From positions 4,046,646-4,110,645 of the forward strand of contig NC_020170.2 in the NCBI RefSeq assembly GCF_000224145.3: a DNA stretch of 64,000 nt, written 5' to 3'. The position numbers and the translations under genes are program-made. Below are positions 25,171-40,100 of the stretch, piece after piece; position 1 is the first letter of the stretch; each line of letters opens with the position of its first letter. This stretch comes from Ciona intestinalis. Lineage: Eukaryota > Chordata > Ascidiacea > Phlebobranchia > Cionidae. Under the pieces are notes generated by a model. It had not been told where the DNA came from and did no database searches. It saw only the letters and a list, made by a program, of their open reading frames with translations.

Positions 25171-28100
25171 ATGAACCTACGTTGGGGGCCAGCGTGCTCG
25201 CTGGGAACAATTTACCTTCTTGCTACGTTGTCGTCTCTTGCAACAGCCAGCAAGTAAGTTTACCATTTTGCGCTGATAAAAATTATAACAAAAATGCAAT
25301 ATTATTTTTTTGTGCGGCAAGATTTTGTAAATTAATGGATAAATATTTTATTTCTTTGTCCTACTATGGCCTGTTATGGGACCTGAGAAATTTGCCCAGA
25401 GCTGCCTGATTACCTCACAATTTTCAAAAACCTATTTACATTAACCTTCTTGACAAAAAATAAAGAAACAAATGATTTAACTTTCTGGCCTAGTAGGCCC
25501 CTGGGGTAATATAACCTCAAATTTGATTCAATCCAATAAAAATTCTTCGATCCCCAATGTATATAAACACAATTCTGGCCTTAATCCCAGGTCCTTGACA
25601 AAGACCTTACCCACATAAATTAAAAAAGACTCTGCCTGCTTACAATATATAATATGGTTGCTGTCAGGCATATTATGCTTGTATTTTTGCTGTTCGGACA
25701 TACACACATGGCCTGGGTGTTGGGTAATCGGTCAAATCTTTTCTAAATCGCAGGTCCTTGAAAAAGACCTCATCCACACGGAATAGAACTGTTAATTAAA
25801 TTTATCCTTTTTTTCCAGTGTCTACAACATTTACTTTCCCAAACACATCAGACCTGGATTCAACATCTCATTTACGGCTGCAATCATTGATAATCCAAAT
25901 ACCGTCCAAATCTACACTGCGTTTAGATCTATGGACAATTCTTTCAATGTTGATTCCACTGATAACGTCAACAGTGGTGAGTTCTGTTCACTGCAAGCAT
26001 TTAAGTTGTTTTCCTGTGACTAAAAATTGAAAAAAAAGCTAAAAACAAATCAAAAACTTTTTTATTTAAAAAAAAAAAAAAAAATTTTTTTTGTTGTTTT
26101 ATTGACAAAACCCTATTAACTAATAACTTTTACTCCATGAATGTAATATTTTCATCTGTTTATTTGCAGGTTCTAGCGCAAGAATTTCAATGAATGGGGT
26201 AAGTTTCGTTTAAAAATGTTTTTTAAATAACTTTTTACATATAACTTTTGTTACTTTGTAATTTTTAGAATTTACTTTGTTCGATATATAATTTGTGTTA
26301 CTTTGTTACATTTCGAATTTACTTTGTTCTAAATATAACTTTTGTTCCAGTTGCCAATACAATACAGTGGAAGTCACAGGTTTGAGTTGAACATAACTGG
26401 CACAGACCTGGTTACAGGAGCCCAGTTGTTTTTCAACTCATCAACAGACTTCCAGTTTGAAGCTAAATCAATCTCAATTCTAATTCAAACTGATAAAGCT
26501 ATATACCAACCAGGACACACAGGTAATAAAACATTTTTTTTAAATGCATTGGAAATAAATAAAACTATGCATTTTTTTGGATTTTTATGGCTCATGCCAT
26601 TCATTTTAGTGATGCCTACAAAATTACAAAACCAACTTTTTTCTAAAAAAAGTTTACACAGTAAAAAGCCATTAAAAAGTTTTATTTCCTGTTTTTTAGT
26701 CCTACACCTTTCCAAAAGAGATGCAACGTAGTAGAACATCTGCTTAAATAGAAGCATTTGTTGCAAATTTTGCCTTATTTTTTTTTATTATTGCCATATT
26801 TTTTGATAACCCTATACCTTTACTTTTTAGTGAGTAAAATAAGAAAAGAGACTTTTTTAATGCTGAAAAATTTATTTTCCAGTTAAATTCCGTGCCATTG
26901 CATTGAAACCGGACCTCAAGCCACTTCAGGGAAATGTCTCGTATACATTTAAAGATCCAAGAAATAATGTTGTGATGCTTGAACCAGAGGTTCCACTTAA
27001 TCATGGTGTGGCTGGTGGACAGTTCTCACTCACTAAGGACGCAGTTGCTGGGATGTGGAAAGTGGAATTCATAGCAGAGGTGACACTTTATAAACAAATA
27101 ATACTCTTTTCTATATTTTTATCCATAGCCTGTTTGAACAGCTGCCATGGCATAACTCTAGATTTGTTAAAAAAAAAATTGTGATTTAAACAAATGTTAA
27201 CACTCAGGGTTTCAAAGAAAGTTTATCAGTTGAAGTAAAGCGTTACAAGCTACCCAAGTTTAAAGTTGAAGTCAAAGTACCTTCATACATCCACTCACGA
27301 TCTACAGGTCTCACTATCAAACTTGATGCAAAGTAAGTNNNNNNNNNNNNNNNNNNNNNNNNNNNNNNNNNNNNNNNNNNNNNNNNNNNNNNNNNNNNNN
27401 NNNNNNNNNNNNNNNNNNNNNNNNNNNNNNNNNNNNNNNNNNNNNNNNNNNNNNNNNNNNNNNGACACTTTATAAACAATTTAATACTCTTTTCTATATT
27501 TTTATCCATAGCCTGTTTGACCGACTGTTGTTTTTTTGGTTTTAATGTTTGGCTGTTAGCAGTAAATTCTTAATAAAATGGACGCAATATAAAATTGCAA
27601 TAACTCCTGAACAAAATAGTTTAAACTTAAAAAAGTTCTTAATGGTCAACTGTTGCCTAAATCTCAAGCACCTGGGTATCAAACTGTAGGTCTTAGAATT
27701 ATATTAAGAGGTGTAGGATACAAGAAATCCTCTCGCAATTTTTCGTGTTTTTATAAGGCTAACGTTTCTAAAAAAAAGCACAAAACAAACAATTGCTGAA
27801 AAATCTTTCTCAGACTTACATATGATGGCAGACTTACACATGTGATCCCTATATAATATACAAAACTGTTGTTGGTTATATTTTTTAAAAGGGGTTTAAA
27901 CAAAATTGAAATAATATTGCCATGGCATAACTCTAGATTTGCTAAAAAAATGAATAAAAATTTGTGATTTAAATAAATGTTAACACTCAGGGTTTCAAAG
28001 AAAGTTTATCAGTTGAAGTAAAGCGTTACAAGCTACCCAAGTTTAAAGTTGAAGTCAAAGTACCTTCATACATCCACTCACGATCTACAGGTCTCACTAT

Positions 28101-31100
28101 CAAACTTGATGCAAAGTAAGTTTACCATTAGTATGAATATGTGGACTTAACATTACACCAGCGAAAAAATAAAAGATGCTAAAATGTGATCAAATCCCCC
28201 CAACAAATTTTTTTTTAGAAACTAAAAACTGTCTAAGTTGACTTTTTATATGTGAAATTTTATGCATTGAAGCACAACCAATTTTTATTTATATATATAC
28301 TTCTTTTTTTAAAAGCTGTTACTTTTTGCAAATTTTGCTGGTGCTGTTCGATCATTTTATGCATCTGTATTTTGTATCTATATAAAATTGTCATTTTTTT
28401 TATAGACTTACCTATGTAGAAAAAATCCTATAGGCTATCCATCAGAGCCCTGAATACTAAAACTGATTCAGTTAATTTAAATGTATGTTCATTTGTTAAT
28501 TAATTTATATAGATACACAGTAACACAGGTAGACATTTTGTACATTCATTATTTCATTAATGTATGCAGATATACATTCGGCAAAGGTGTTCAAGGCACA
28601 GGGCTTCTTGAAGTAGTAGGAGGATACCAATTCCCTGTGTATTATGGCTTTGGTGGTAGATTTGCACCACAACAACCAACACGGAATAAAATGATAAGGC
28701 GTTACCCAGTATGTATTCATATAATTATCTTTTGTCTTCGTTTTAATGTAATCAGCCTAAAAATAAGTATTTTTTATTTTGATAAAGTATGTTTTATATT
28801 GTATAGGACTAGGCTATATATGTGTTGTACACAGTTGGAAAAAAGTAGGTGTTTGAAAAAATAATTTAACTCTTTTATTGTAATAAGGCCTTATGTAAAA
28901 GCCTAGGTTTTTTCACGTTTATATTTAATGTGTTATGATCAATAAAGCATAAGTTTTGGGCATTTAAATAAAAATATTTGTAACTGTAACTCATAAAAAT
29001 GTGTTCGTATTCTCTCATTTACCAAGAAAAAACTAAAAGAATTTAAATTTGTGTGAATTTGCAATATTACTATAATGTTATTGTAGGGGTTGTCGAACTG
29101 AACAGAAGTTTTTAGAAAACTTTCTACAATATTTTGAAGTAAATTTTCTCAGAATTCTAACCAGTAAATTTTTCACAGAACTTTGATGGATCTGTTGAAT
29201 TGTTCATCAGTACTGATGAGATAAATGAAGAACTTGGGTGGAATGGTGCAAGTGAATCTATTATCACAGTAACTGGGTCTGTTACTGAGGCCCTAACCCG
29301 AGAAACATTCAACGACACACAGAGAATTGATGCAAAAACAACAAACATTAAAGTTGAAACACTCGTGAAGCCATTAACCATTAAACCTGGACTTAAATAC
29401 TCTGCCTATGTAAGTTATATTTCAAATATTGTAAATATCCTAACTTTTAAGTGCATAAACACAGATTTTCTGGTCAGTTCAATACAAACATTGCAGCCTG
29501 TATTCGTGATACGATTTTCACATCAAGTGTTTTGGTTTATAAACTGAAAACCATATTTATTGATGTCAGAAGTTAAACTTGACCTAACTTTTTATTGGTT
29601 TAAATCTAAAACATGTATTTAGCATGTCCCATTTTTGTTATAACATTTTTATTTTATGTTTTTATCAGGGTAGCATCTCACCTGTTTTAGGCTTATAATA
29701 TGCTCGAGTGTGGTGCAATACTGTTTATTGATTGTACTTATTTTTCGCATTGGATTTTTTATCTATTTTTGTTTCTTAAACATAGTTTTTACTTATTTTT
29801 TGCATTGGATTTGTATATATTTTTGTTTGTTAAACATAGTTTTTACTTTTTTTTGCATTGGATTTTTATCTATTTTTGTTTGTTAAACTAAATAGCACTA
29901 AATAGCATATGCCAATTTATAGATCCAAGTTACTGAAGTGGATGGGAAACCATTGCCAGAAGAAGATCGTTTGGCAAATAATCTGCTACTTAATATAGAA
30001 TACAGGTGTTTATATATTATTACAGTGTTAAAGTTATAGCAGATATTTATATTAGTACAGGTATTTATATTGCTAATATATATTTGTGGCGGTATTAATA
30101 TAAAAATAGCAGATGAAATGTTGGTTTGATAATTAATTGTATATTACATTTGAAATGAGTAATTTCCACTTTTATATGCTAAATTTAAAAAAAAAATAAT
30201 TTTCAAAAATAATCGCCCACAAAGAAACAGAACACTCAGGTTGTAACGACTTTTGTTTCCCGGCCACGCGAGGATAAAGCAATTACATTCATTTAAATTG
30301 TGCTCACATCTTATGTATTTTGGATAGCAGCATTGTATGAATTAATTCATGTAAAATTAAACAGTTAATGTTAAAGTGTCCCGTGTACTTAATTGTACTG
30401 TTGTTATATAAACATTTAGGTAATTACCAATTACTAAATCTGCATGAAGTAGAAAGTACCTGTATGCTCTACTGTAATATGAAAGTTGTATAGAGATTTG
30501 AGTAATTATAAAATTATATAAATAATTACTTTGGCAGTTTGTATAAACTACTTCGACCTGCAGATACCCACGTGGAGTGCCAGCGCCAGGTACTAATACG
30601 ACAGTATCTGCATGGTATGCGTACAGAAGGGAAGAAACACGAGTATTTGTCATCCCACCTTCGGGGATTGTTAAAGTGACGATCAATGCTCCTTCTGATA
30701 ACTTTGTTTCAATTAGTTTCAGAGTAAGTTTGAGTTTGTTTTTAAATTTCTTGTCTAAATTTGTTGCCTACGTGGTCACTAAGCATTTGGTGGTAAGGCA
30801 AGTGGGCCTACTCTTGAATCAAATTTAGAGAGGTTTATGGTTACAATCAAATTTTCTGCTTATCACATATATTTGGCTGACAATTCAGTAGGCTAGTTTA
30901 AATATAAGAGTCAAATTGGGATAATTGGGAAAATCTGGGGTAATCATCTACACCAACATAGAGTAGAAATAGTCCAATGTGATATAGTTTCTATAATACA
31001 TAGGAACCAAAACCTGGGGTGGCACGCCTACTATGGAATTTTCTACAGTGCATTAATCAGTAAACGTTAGACATAATTAAATGAATGAGTGTCTAAATAT

Positions 31101-34100
31101 CCCTGCCTCCCCTGCATTTAAAAACGTATGTAGTTAAATACATGCATTTTATGTTTCAGCCTTACACAAATTCAACGATGTCCCAGCGTTGGGCACAACA
31201 ATGGACGGCAGAGAGAGCAGATTCACCCTCAAACTCATATTTACAAATCACCACTGATGAGAACAGTGTTGTGCCAGGCAATATGGCCACTGTGACCATT
31301 AGAACAACTGAAGCTGTTTCTGAATTCACTATACTGGTAATATTTTTCATCACATTTATTTTTATTTTTGCTTTATTCTTGCGTGGCTGGAAAACGACAG
31401 TTGTTATAATACAGGTGTTATACACATCGTGCCAGCTTACGAGTTACCATGTATGTTACTTAGTGGGTGATTATTTTTCTTCTGTTTGCTGCATAATTTT
31501 TCAAGACAAGATTTTCTGCCATTTAAATATTATGTCCCAAAACTGACTCCAAAAGCACTTTCATAAATAATAAAATCCATATGTATGGAATATGCTGAAA
31601 TATCAGTTCTTAAAATACAAACAACCTTTTTACACCAGATTATATCTCGAGGAGAAATTCTTTCCGAGCGAAAATACCAAACTCTCTCCGGTCTACCAGA
31701 GAATTCCCATTTCTTTGAGTTCAGTGTGGAATATGACATGATTCCTGGGGTTCAGGTGCTTGCTTCTTATGTAAGGAATGATGGGGAAATTGTGGCAGAT
31801 TATTTAAAGTTGACAGTCACGGCTGAACTGGAAAATCAGGTTTGTGAACTTTGAAATGTGATATGAATCATGTGATATTGTGATGTAAATATGACTCATG
31901 TGATATGAGTATGACTCATGTAGATTGGATTCATGTGAATATGGGCTAAAGTTCATGAAAATATATTATTGATAGTTTATATTAAAATTGGGTCGCATTT
32001 GATTTTGATTGTTGAAATGACCTATTATTATTATTATTATGTGTTGTGATATTGCAATCTATATGGATGATATCCTACGCCAAACACATGGAAATTAGGC
32101 TGTAGTTTTTATCACTTACCTCAAAACAAATGACATTTTAAATGATTGTAAATTTTTACTAGTAAGGTCCCATGGCTTGTCATGCTACAGGACCTCATCC
32201 ATTTAAATAAGATAAAATAGGAATGTAACTTGTTTAGGAAAGCCCTACTCAGCATAGTCTTGCAGTTTAACACTGGTTTAATTCTTTGGTTAAATTTTGT
32301 AAATAAGTTGGTTGTATTACTTCAAAAATATTATAATTTTTAATTACCAATGCATTGGATTAGGTTAAGAAAGTAGTAGAAAAGTCTAGTTTTGAGGTTA
32401 AATACTTCATTAATTATTTGGCTAAATTTGGACCAGAGCTGGTCCTATTACTTTAAAATAAATTTAAACGGATTTTTAAACTTTGTTGCGTCTAACCAGT
32501 CTGAGAGAGTCCTAGACCAGTTTTTGCAAATGAACACTTGGGTTAATTTCTTTGTTATATTTCAGGTCTCCATCACGAGTTCCAGCACCAGTGTTGATGC
32601 AGGAGAAGACGTGAGCATTCGTGTACAGACTTCATCATCTGGTGCTTATGTGGGAGCACGTGCCATTGATCAGAGTGTCTTGCTGCTTAAATCTGGCAAT
32701 GATATTTCACAAGAAAGGGTGAGTCAGAGCAGTATGTGTTTTTTTGGTTAGGAATATTTTATAGGGCGATCGGCGATGTCCTATAGTATTATTTGTCTGA
32801 GAGCTACCCATTTTTTCATAAGTTATGGGTAGACCCACTGAATCAAGTATACTTATTCGCATGGTATAGGTTATTTTTTCAATGGTTCTATTCTATATGG
32901 GTGAGGCCCTATAGTATTATTTGTCAGAGAAACATGCCAGAATTGGCTTAATATCTCATATTTTTGATATATTAATCAGTTTTACTGAATTAAGTATATT
33001 TATATTTATGTACTTTTTATTTCTTGTAATAAGGTTTACGCATAGAATCTAGTTAGAAATAAATGTTCAAAATTAGAATTAGGCGTAGCAATTTAATCCT
33101 GTCGTAATACAAAATTTTGGTTTAAATATATTTTGTCGGCTATTCATGTCTGATCAATCGTGAAATGTGACGTCAGTTGCTTTTGTTAATAACTCATTCA
33201 TATTGCCCACAGAATGGATCCTTACGTTAATAGATTGTGATTGTGACATCATAAATCTATTTTTGTAATTGAATTGTTTTCGTAAATTTGAAAATATGGA
33301 TTTCTGTATTTGCGTTTTAGTTTGATATTTACATTAGCTTAATCAGTTTATTAAATCGATTGTTTTCTTGTCTATTTTCACTTTTGTTTGTGAAAATTGT
33401 GATTCATATTCAATAAATTCTTTTATTTAGTAAACATTGATGGTTAAAACTGACAATATACATAAAATAGCCTTCGGCATTTTGCGAACCTGGATCACTG
33501 TGGTAAAACTCTATAACTTCAATTAATAAGCTAGACCATTCAATAATATACAACAATATTTGGAAAGCTGGCTTTGGTTTTTAAATTCTAATTTATAAGT
33601 GCTGTTTTGTGTGTTGACGAATATTCAAACTCAACATTGTCCTATAAAAATATGAATTATTAAATACACTAAGAAATGTGTGTTTGAACATATCATGTTA
33701 TGTCACTCTGTCTGTTTTATACATTACAAAAGCATTACCTACCAAAATGTTTGTATATTGTTTAAATTGGTGGGAAAAACAAGTGTTAAAATTTCGTCTT
33801 ATTATTATTTTTAATTTCTAATGTTTTTTTTATGCCCATTATTAAACTTTTAGCTTTATTATTTATTTTCAACTTTTAATATCAATGCCCTATTATCATT
33901 TTTTATGATATTTATTTATTTTCTATTCTTAATATCAATATTAACATTGTCCCTTACTGTTTCAGATTGTCACTGACCTGAATCAATACAGTGTTGGCCA
34001 ACAATTCAACTACATGTGGAGGTGGTGGTGGTGGTACCCGACCCCATCTGGTGCCAGTGATGCCAGTGATGTTTTCAAGGTATGTATTACTGTTATCTTT

Positions 34101-37100
34101 GTGTTATGAACAAAAATGTTAAATAATATATGGAAATGTTAAATTTATCTGTGTATTTTATTGTAGTGTGAATGAATTTAGTTTCATTAAAAAAAAATTA
34201 AAAAAACTAAATAACTTTATTTAATAAAAACGTTTTTTATGAACAAAAATGTTAAATAATATATGGAAATGTTAAATTTATCTGTGTATTTTATTGTAGT
34301 GTGAATGAATTTAGTTTCATTAAAAAAAAATTAAAAAAACTAAATAACTTTATTTAATAAAAACGTTTTTTTTTTGCTGTAACCCCACATCCTAATACTT
34401 ATATTAAAGTATATAAATCTGGGACATTTGCTTCTGCAAGTGTCAAAAGTACTCCAGTATAGAATAAACCTAGAAGCCTTTGATTTCCCCACAGTATATT
34501 TATATCATCGGCCAACATATAATAATGCCAAATTGCCAATATATATATATATATATAACATTTGCCAATATATATGCCAATATGTATATTTAACAGCATA
34601 GCTCTATACAATTTATGTTATATAGTAGGTTGAGGTAAGATGGGACAGCGTTTTATTATATTTTCCCGTCCAATTTGTTAGTAAACAAAGAATATTAAAA
34701 AAAAATTATAAAACTGTATCCTGACTTGAGCGATAGTTGTTTGAAACACGATCAGGATATTTTTGAATATTGTGTGCTAAGAGTGTCCCATCTTACCCCA
34801 CACGCCCACAGTACTGTATAATATATACTAAATTCATTTTGTTTTGCAGAAAGCTGGAATTCTAGTATTCACTGATGCTCTTGTTTATCAGAAGCCAGAC
34901 GGTGAGTTGCGTTTAATTTAATTAGCTTCTAATATATTCTAATTATACAGTACAGCTCAGGGTATTTATAGTTGCTGTTTTGAGGTTATAGGTCTTTAGG
35001 GAATTTTGTTTCAAGTTTAAATAGATGAGCAGACGTTGCGGTAATGTCAATGCTGTGGCAAAATTTAGAACAGGGGAATTTATTTTGTAATTTTAAACTG
35101 TTTACATGCGGAATTATCTGTTCATCACGCACTTAAAATCGCGCTTAGTTTAAACACATAGTTATAAATCATGATTAATAAACAGTTAAAACTTTCCGCT
35201 CATTCATAACGATTACTGTTTTGACGCACTTAACCACAAGACTTGAGGTAAAACATATCACCTTAATCTGTTTAAACTAGTTTAATACTGCGTTGGGATT
35301 TCCCAGGTTGACAGTTTAAATTTGTTATATATCGAAAATCGCCACCTAATTCCTAAACGTATGTGGTGTGGTTACTTCACTATTTCCAACAATGTCTAGC
35401 TCAGTGGTTGGCGCGCCTGCCTGTTACCCATGAGTTATGGGTTCAAGGTTGGTCACTGCTACCATTGTGGGTGTATGTGTCCTTGGGCAAGACACTTATC
35501 GGCATATTAAACAGTTGTTATAGTGTATTCAATATGAATTTGATGGGATTTTATTTAAATAAGAGACTGATGATGCTCTTTTAGGTAAAAAATGTATATC
35601 TTATAGTACACCTTACGTTTGGCTTTATTTTTGTCTGATGTTATGTGTTTTGTAGCACTTGTTCCTAAATCTTAATAAAGTAACATAATATGACATATTT
35701 ACAGCTACTACGAATCTATTTAAATGAGAGATTGGTTATGCCATTTCGGGCGAAATATATGTATCTTATAATGCACTAGTCAGTGTACCATATTATAACA
35801 TGCTTACAGCTAATAAGATTTATTTAAAAAAGGAGACTGATGATGCCTTATAGGTGAAGCATATATATATATATATATTCGATATCTTTTAAAACTATTC
35901 GTTGTAACGTATGGGTTGCTTACAGCTAATATTTCCCCTTATCGGCCTATTGCGTTGGCCCGGCCATTTGGGGGGTTTGCTGAGCGTAATATAGCAACTG
36001 CCGCAGTGGATACCTCAACCCCTGCCACCCCTACTCGCACAAGGACATTATTCCCTGAAACTTGGTTATGGGATGAACGAATTTCTGGGTTTGTTAAATA
36101 TATGGTTTAATCGCATGCGGTGATTTGGTTGGGTGGCAGTTTAAGTCTTCTCATTTGGAAAGTGATTTTTAAGAAATCAGGTTACTCATTTGCTACAAAT
36201 GGCAAATTGATTTAATATTAACCATATAAGACTTCTTTTAAGGTAAACTAAACTTTCTTTGTTAAACTAATAGCAAAACAATGACTACCAATATGTGTAT
36301 GTCTTGTCTGCAGCGGAATATCTGTCTTCAAATTGTTTCTGTTTTTGTGGTTGTTATACTTTATTTTGTAGTAAGGTATATTCAGAAGTCTTTTGTTGGT
36401 ATGGGTTTATTTTAATTTGGATTGCAAATATTTTAAACCAGTATTGTTATATGATTTTAAAGATTAGTCTTTGAATTGTGTTTAGTTTTCTTTCTTTAAT
36501 TTAGAAATGTTTCGTGTTAAAGTTTGTTCCGGGTTAAACACAATTTAGTTTAAAATATTGAATTTGTATCCAATATGTGTGTGTGTGTGTGTTAGCAAAC
36601 ATAACTTGGCTTATATAAAGGTGATTTTTAATGTTTAACTTAAAAAGAAATAGATTAAAATTCGTTTGAGAAACTTTCGACAGGGTTAGAAGTAAGAACA
36701 CATTTTCTACTATTTTCTACTTTGTAGATTGAATGTTAGATGTTTTTTTAATGTTTACTTTTTTATAACTTGATTAGAAAAGCTATTAGTTTAGTGTGTT
36801 GTTGTTCAGAGTCAGGTTTTTTGAAATTTTATGATAAATTTATGGTAAAATAGCAAGGAAGTAATAAGAATAACTTTATTTGTCTTTTCAGTTACGGTAG
36901 CAAAGATTAAAATAAGCTTAAACCAAAAAACAGGATATATAGACAAAACACCAGTAGTAAAACATGCTCATGGTTAAAACATATTTACATTTAATTGAAA
37001 GAAAAATGGCATGGTCACTACACCTAATGTTAAAGTGTGTATCCAATTTCTTGTTGTAATTGATTAGATTTTCCAATATACTACTCCTTGCAAAGAATGC

Positions 37101-40100
37101 TCGGGGCTCCTGACGACCCTCAAATGTTTGCATCAGTCTCCCACGTCACACAAACCAGGACTTTCTTTCCTGAAACTTGGTTATGGGATGAACAGATGAC
37201 TGGGTTCGTGTAGCACATAATGTGCGCGGTGGGCTTACGCGGTGCACTAACAAATGCTGCTCTGTGTAGTTTGTTAGGCATCTGAAGTTAGACATGTTTT
37301 TTTTTTGGTATTTGCCTAAAAAACAGCAAACTCCTTTTTAATCATACCATCCAAATGGGTAACTTTGAATTATAATACATAAAATTTAATCAGACCAGTA
37401 ATGCAGTTCTATTCTGTTAGGAACTAATGGCTAATGCATGTATTAATCAGTTTAATATGGAAACATACAACCCAGACCCCAGTAGTATAGTTAATCTAAC
37501 GAAACTTTAAAAATATCTAACGAAAAAATTGCAGAGGTTTATCTTGCCTATCGGAAGTCTGTTTTTGACCCTCGGTTCGGAAGTAGTCAAGCTTTCGGTA
37601 AAATGCGGCCCCTGCTTCCAGACTTTGGTCGAAGTGCTTATGGTTATAACCCTTCTGTCACAATGAATGATGGCCCGCCTAAACCAACCGTTCGCGATTA
37701 TTTCCCCGAAACTTTGCTATGGGGTCATACAATCACAGGGTATTGCTTTTTATCACTTCATTTCATCAGGGTGGTGTTTCATCATCAAAATATTAGAAAG
37801 CAATTTAAGTTTTATCGTTGAAAGTAAAGCAGAGACAAGACTAGCTTAGCAGTTTTTATTTTCTTACTTTATTTTCAGCTCTCAAATTTATGTTGCAAAT
37901 ACTTTTTGACATCCTATTCAGCTTAGACATTAAAATGTCTCTTTATAAAATAATTAAAGCTGTATTCTCATGCAACCTCATGGTCCTTCCACATGAATTA
38001 CATTCATAAGCAAAATGGGTGTTGGGGTAATGAGCTAACTTAGGCTTAACCCCAGGTCCTCGACAAGGACCTCACCCATATGGTTACATGAATAGAATTG
38101 CGCCCGTAAACAAAAGCTTGTACATTTTTCAAGCTTAGTTTTATTTTATTACCGTTACTATTTTTGTTAAAAGAAATTGCTGACATCTATTATTCTGATT
38201 TCAATGAGGTGTCCATGGTTGCCCCTGCGGAACCTACGACTCGTATTTATTTTCCTGAAACTTGGCTGTGGGATCATACAATAACAGGGTATTAATTTGC
38301 ATCACTTCGTTTCATTTGGGTGGTGTACCCTAAAAGGGAAAGTCACTTTAACAAAACAGTTAGGTTGGTCAGGACAGTACAATGAATGAGTGAGCATTTT
38401 TTTTTCTTTCATGATAGGGCAGTGACAGTTAATACACAGTTAACCATGTATATAAGTTTTTGGGTTGGTAATTTTTAGCAATTGTGTTTTTTAATGTATG
38501 GTTGTTTGGCAGAACAGTAGGTACATTTCATAGGATATTATTAATTTTTACTGTTCCCAAAGACCTATAGAAGCAGCCTGGGTATTAGAGTAATGGGCTA
38601 GATCTGCATATAAAATTCCAGATCCTTACCCACATAGAACATTGGTCATTTATCCCATCATAATTATTACAAATTACTACAGATACTTGGATATACAGAA
38701 CCTATGAACCACAAGATGATTTTGTTGAGGGTTATGTTTATGGTGCGCCTAGTGTACGCACTTATTTTCCTGAAACTTGGTTATGGGATCATACAATAAC
38801 GGGGTATGACTTTATCATCACTTCATTTCATTTGGGTGGTGTTTCTTTTACAAAACAACCGGGTTTGATGAAATTGAAGAGTTGATTACTGCGTCGCAAA
38901 AGTTAATTTTAGAACATAGATAACTTTTTATCGCTTTGAATACAGTAACGAAGATCAGATTTGTAAAGAACTTAATTAAAACATTTAGGAAAAGAAAATT
39001 AGCAGCAAAGTGATTGTTGGTTTTGCATTGAAACTCTTTTAAGGTTTGGTTCATTGGTTGACTTTTTGCAAACAAAGTGGAAATTTGGTAAATTATTTGC
39101 CTTTTTTCCTAAGTTTTTGACTCTTTGGACGATTTGACCCACTCTGATTGGGCTGTTGATTCATCTGTCTTTGCTATGGAGACACAGACTGAACTTTGCT
39201 CAGTAAGCACAAACAACCCACCTTCCCCCAGTGTTCGTAGTTATTTCCCAGAAACATGGTTATGGGCAGACTTCATTACTGGGTAATGAATGCACATGCT
39301 CTTGGTAGAGGAATTTAACTGCATGAATATGAATTTTTAGTTAATGAGGTTTACCCCTGTTATTACTTTGCAGACACTTGATTAGTTTAGAAACACTTTC
39401 AGAATACTGCACTACACATCACTTAAACACATTATAAACTCAGTAACACAGAAAAAGACAGAAGTAATATCAAGATTAACTTAGTCGCCAAGAACAGCTT
39501 TTCAATTTAGGTTTTTTTTCCCTTTGCATCTAAAACAAGATTTTTTTAAAGTAGTTAAGACTTTTCATTGGATTTAAAATTAGTGGATTTTTTTAGTTGT
39601 ATTTACTTCACCGAGTTTTTCCACCACCGCTAACCTGTTTTAATGAGAGCTGACATAACTTTATTTGCAATTAAGAGAAAGAAATAAGCACCAAAGAAAC
39701 AGTCTTTTTATTGCATTGAATCTCTTTCATTGTTTTGTCCATTGGTTGACTTTTTGCAAACAAAGTTGAAAATTTTTTAAAACTGTTTGCCTTTTTTTAA
39801 AAGTTTTTGACTACTATGAGTACGCCGATGAATCACCTGTCTTTGCTATGGAGGCTGACCTTAGCGCAGTGAGCACAAACAACCCACCCTCCCCCAGTGT
39901 TCGTAGTTATTTCCCCGAAACATGGTTATGGGCAGACTTAATTACTGGGTAATGAATGCACACGCTCTTGGTAGAGTAATTTAACTGCATGAGTTTAATT
40001 TTTGTATGAGGTTTACCCTTTCTTACTTTGCAGTACTTTTCTTTAGAAACACTTTCACAATACTGCATTACACAGCACTTAAACACATTATAACTCAGTA

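Larger units (their letters stand above)
34902..35925 (+). other. Intron between constant exon 15 and the alternative exon array
   Basis: The common donor for all nine alternatives is at 34902. The intron holds a SINE head (35392-35520) and a tandem repeat with acceptor-like TTACAGCTA sites. If splicing uses a docking site, this is where it would be expected by analogy with insect arrays. Confidence 0.5.

Noticed and set aside
35392..35520. tRNA gene candidate
   Set aside because: A- and B-box-like sequences are present, but no cloverleaf is apparent and the same block recurs throughout as a SINE.
35363..35584. 73-codon open frame inside the thioester intron
   Set aside because: It is the translated SINE (tRNA-like head), not a gene.
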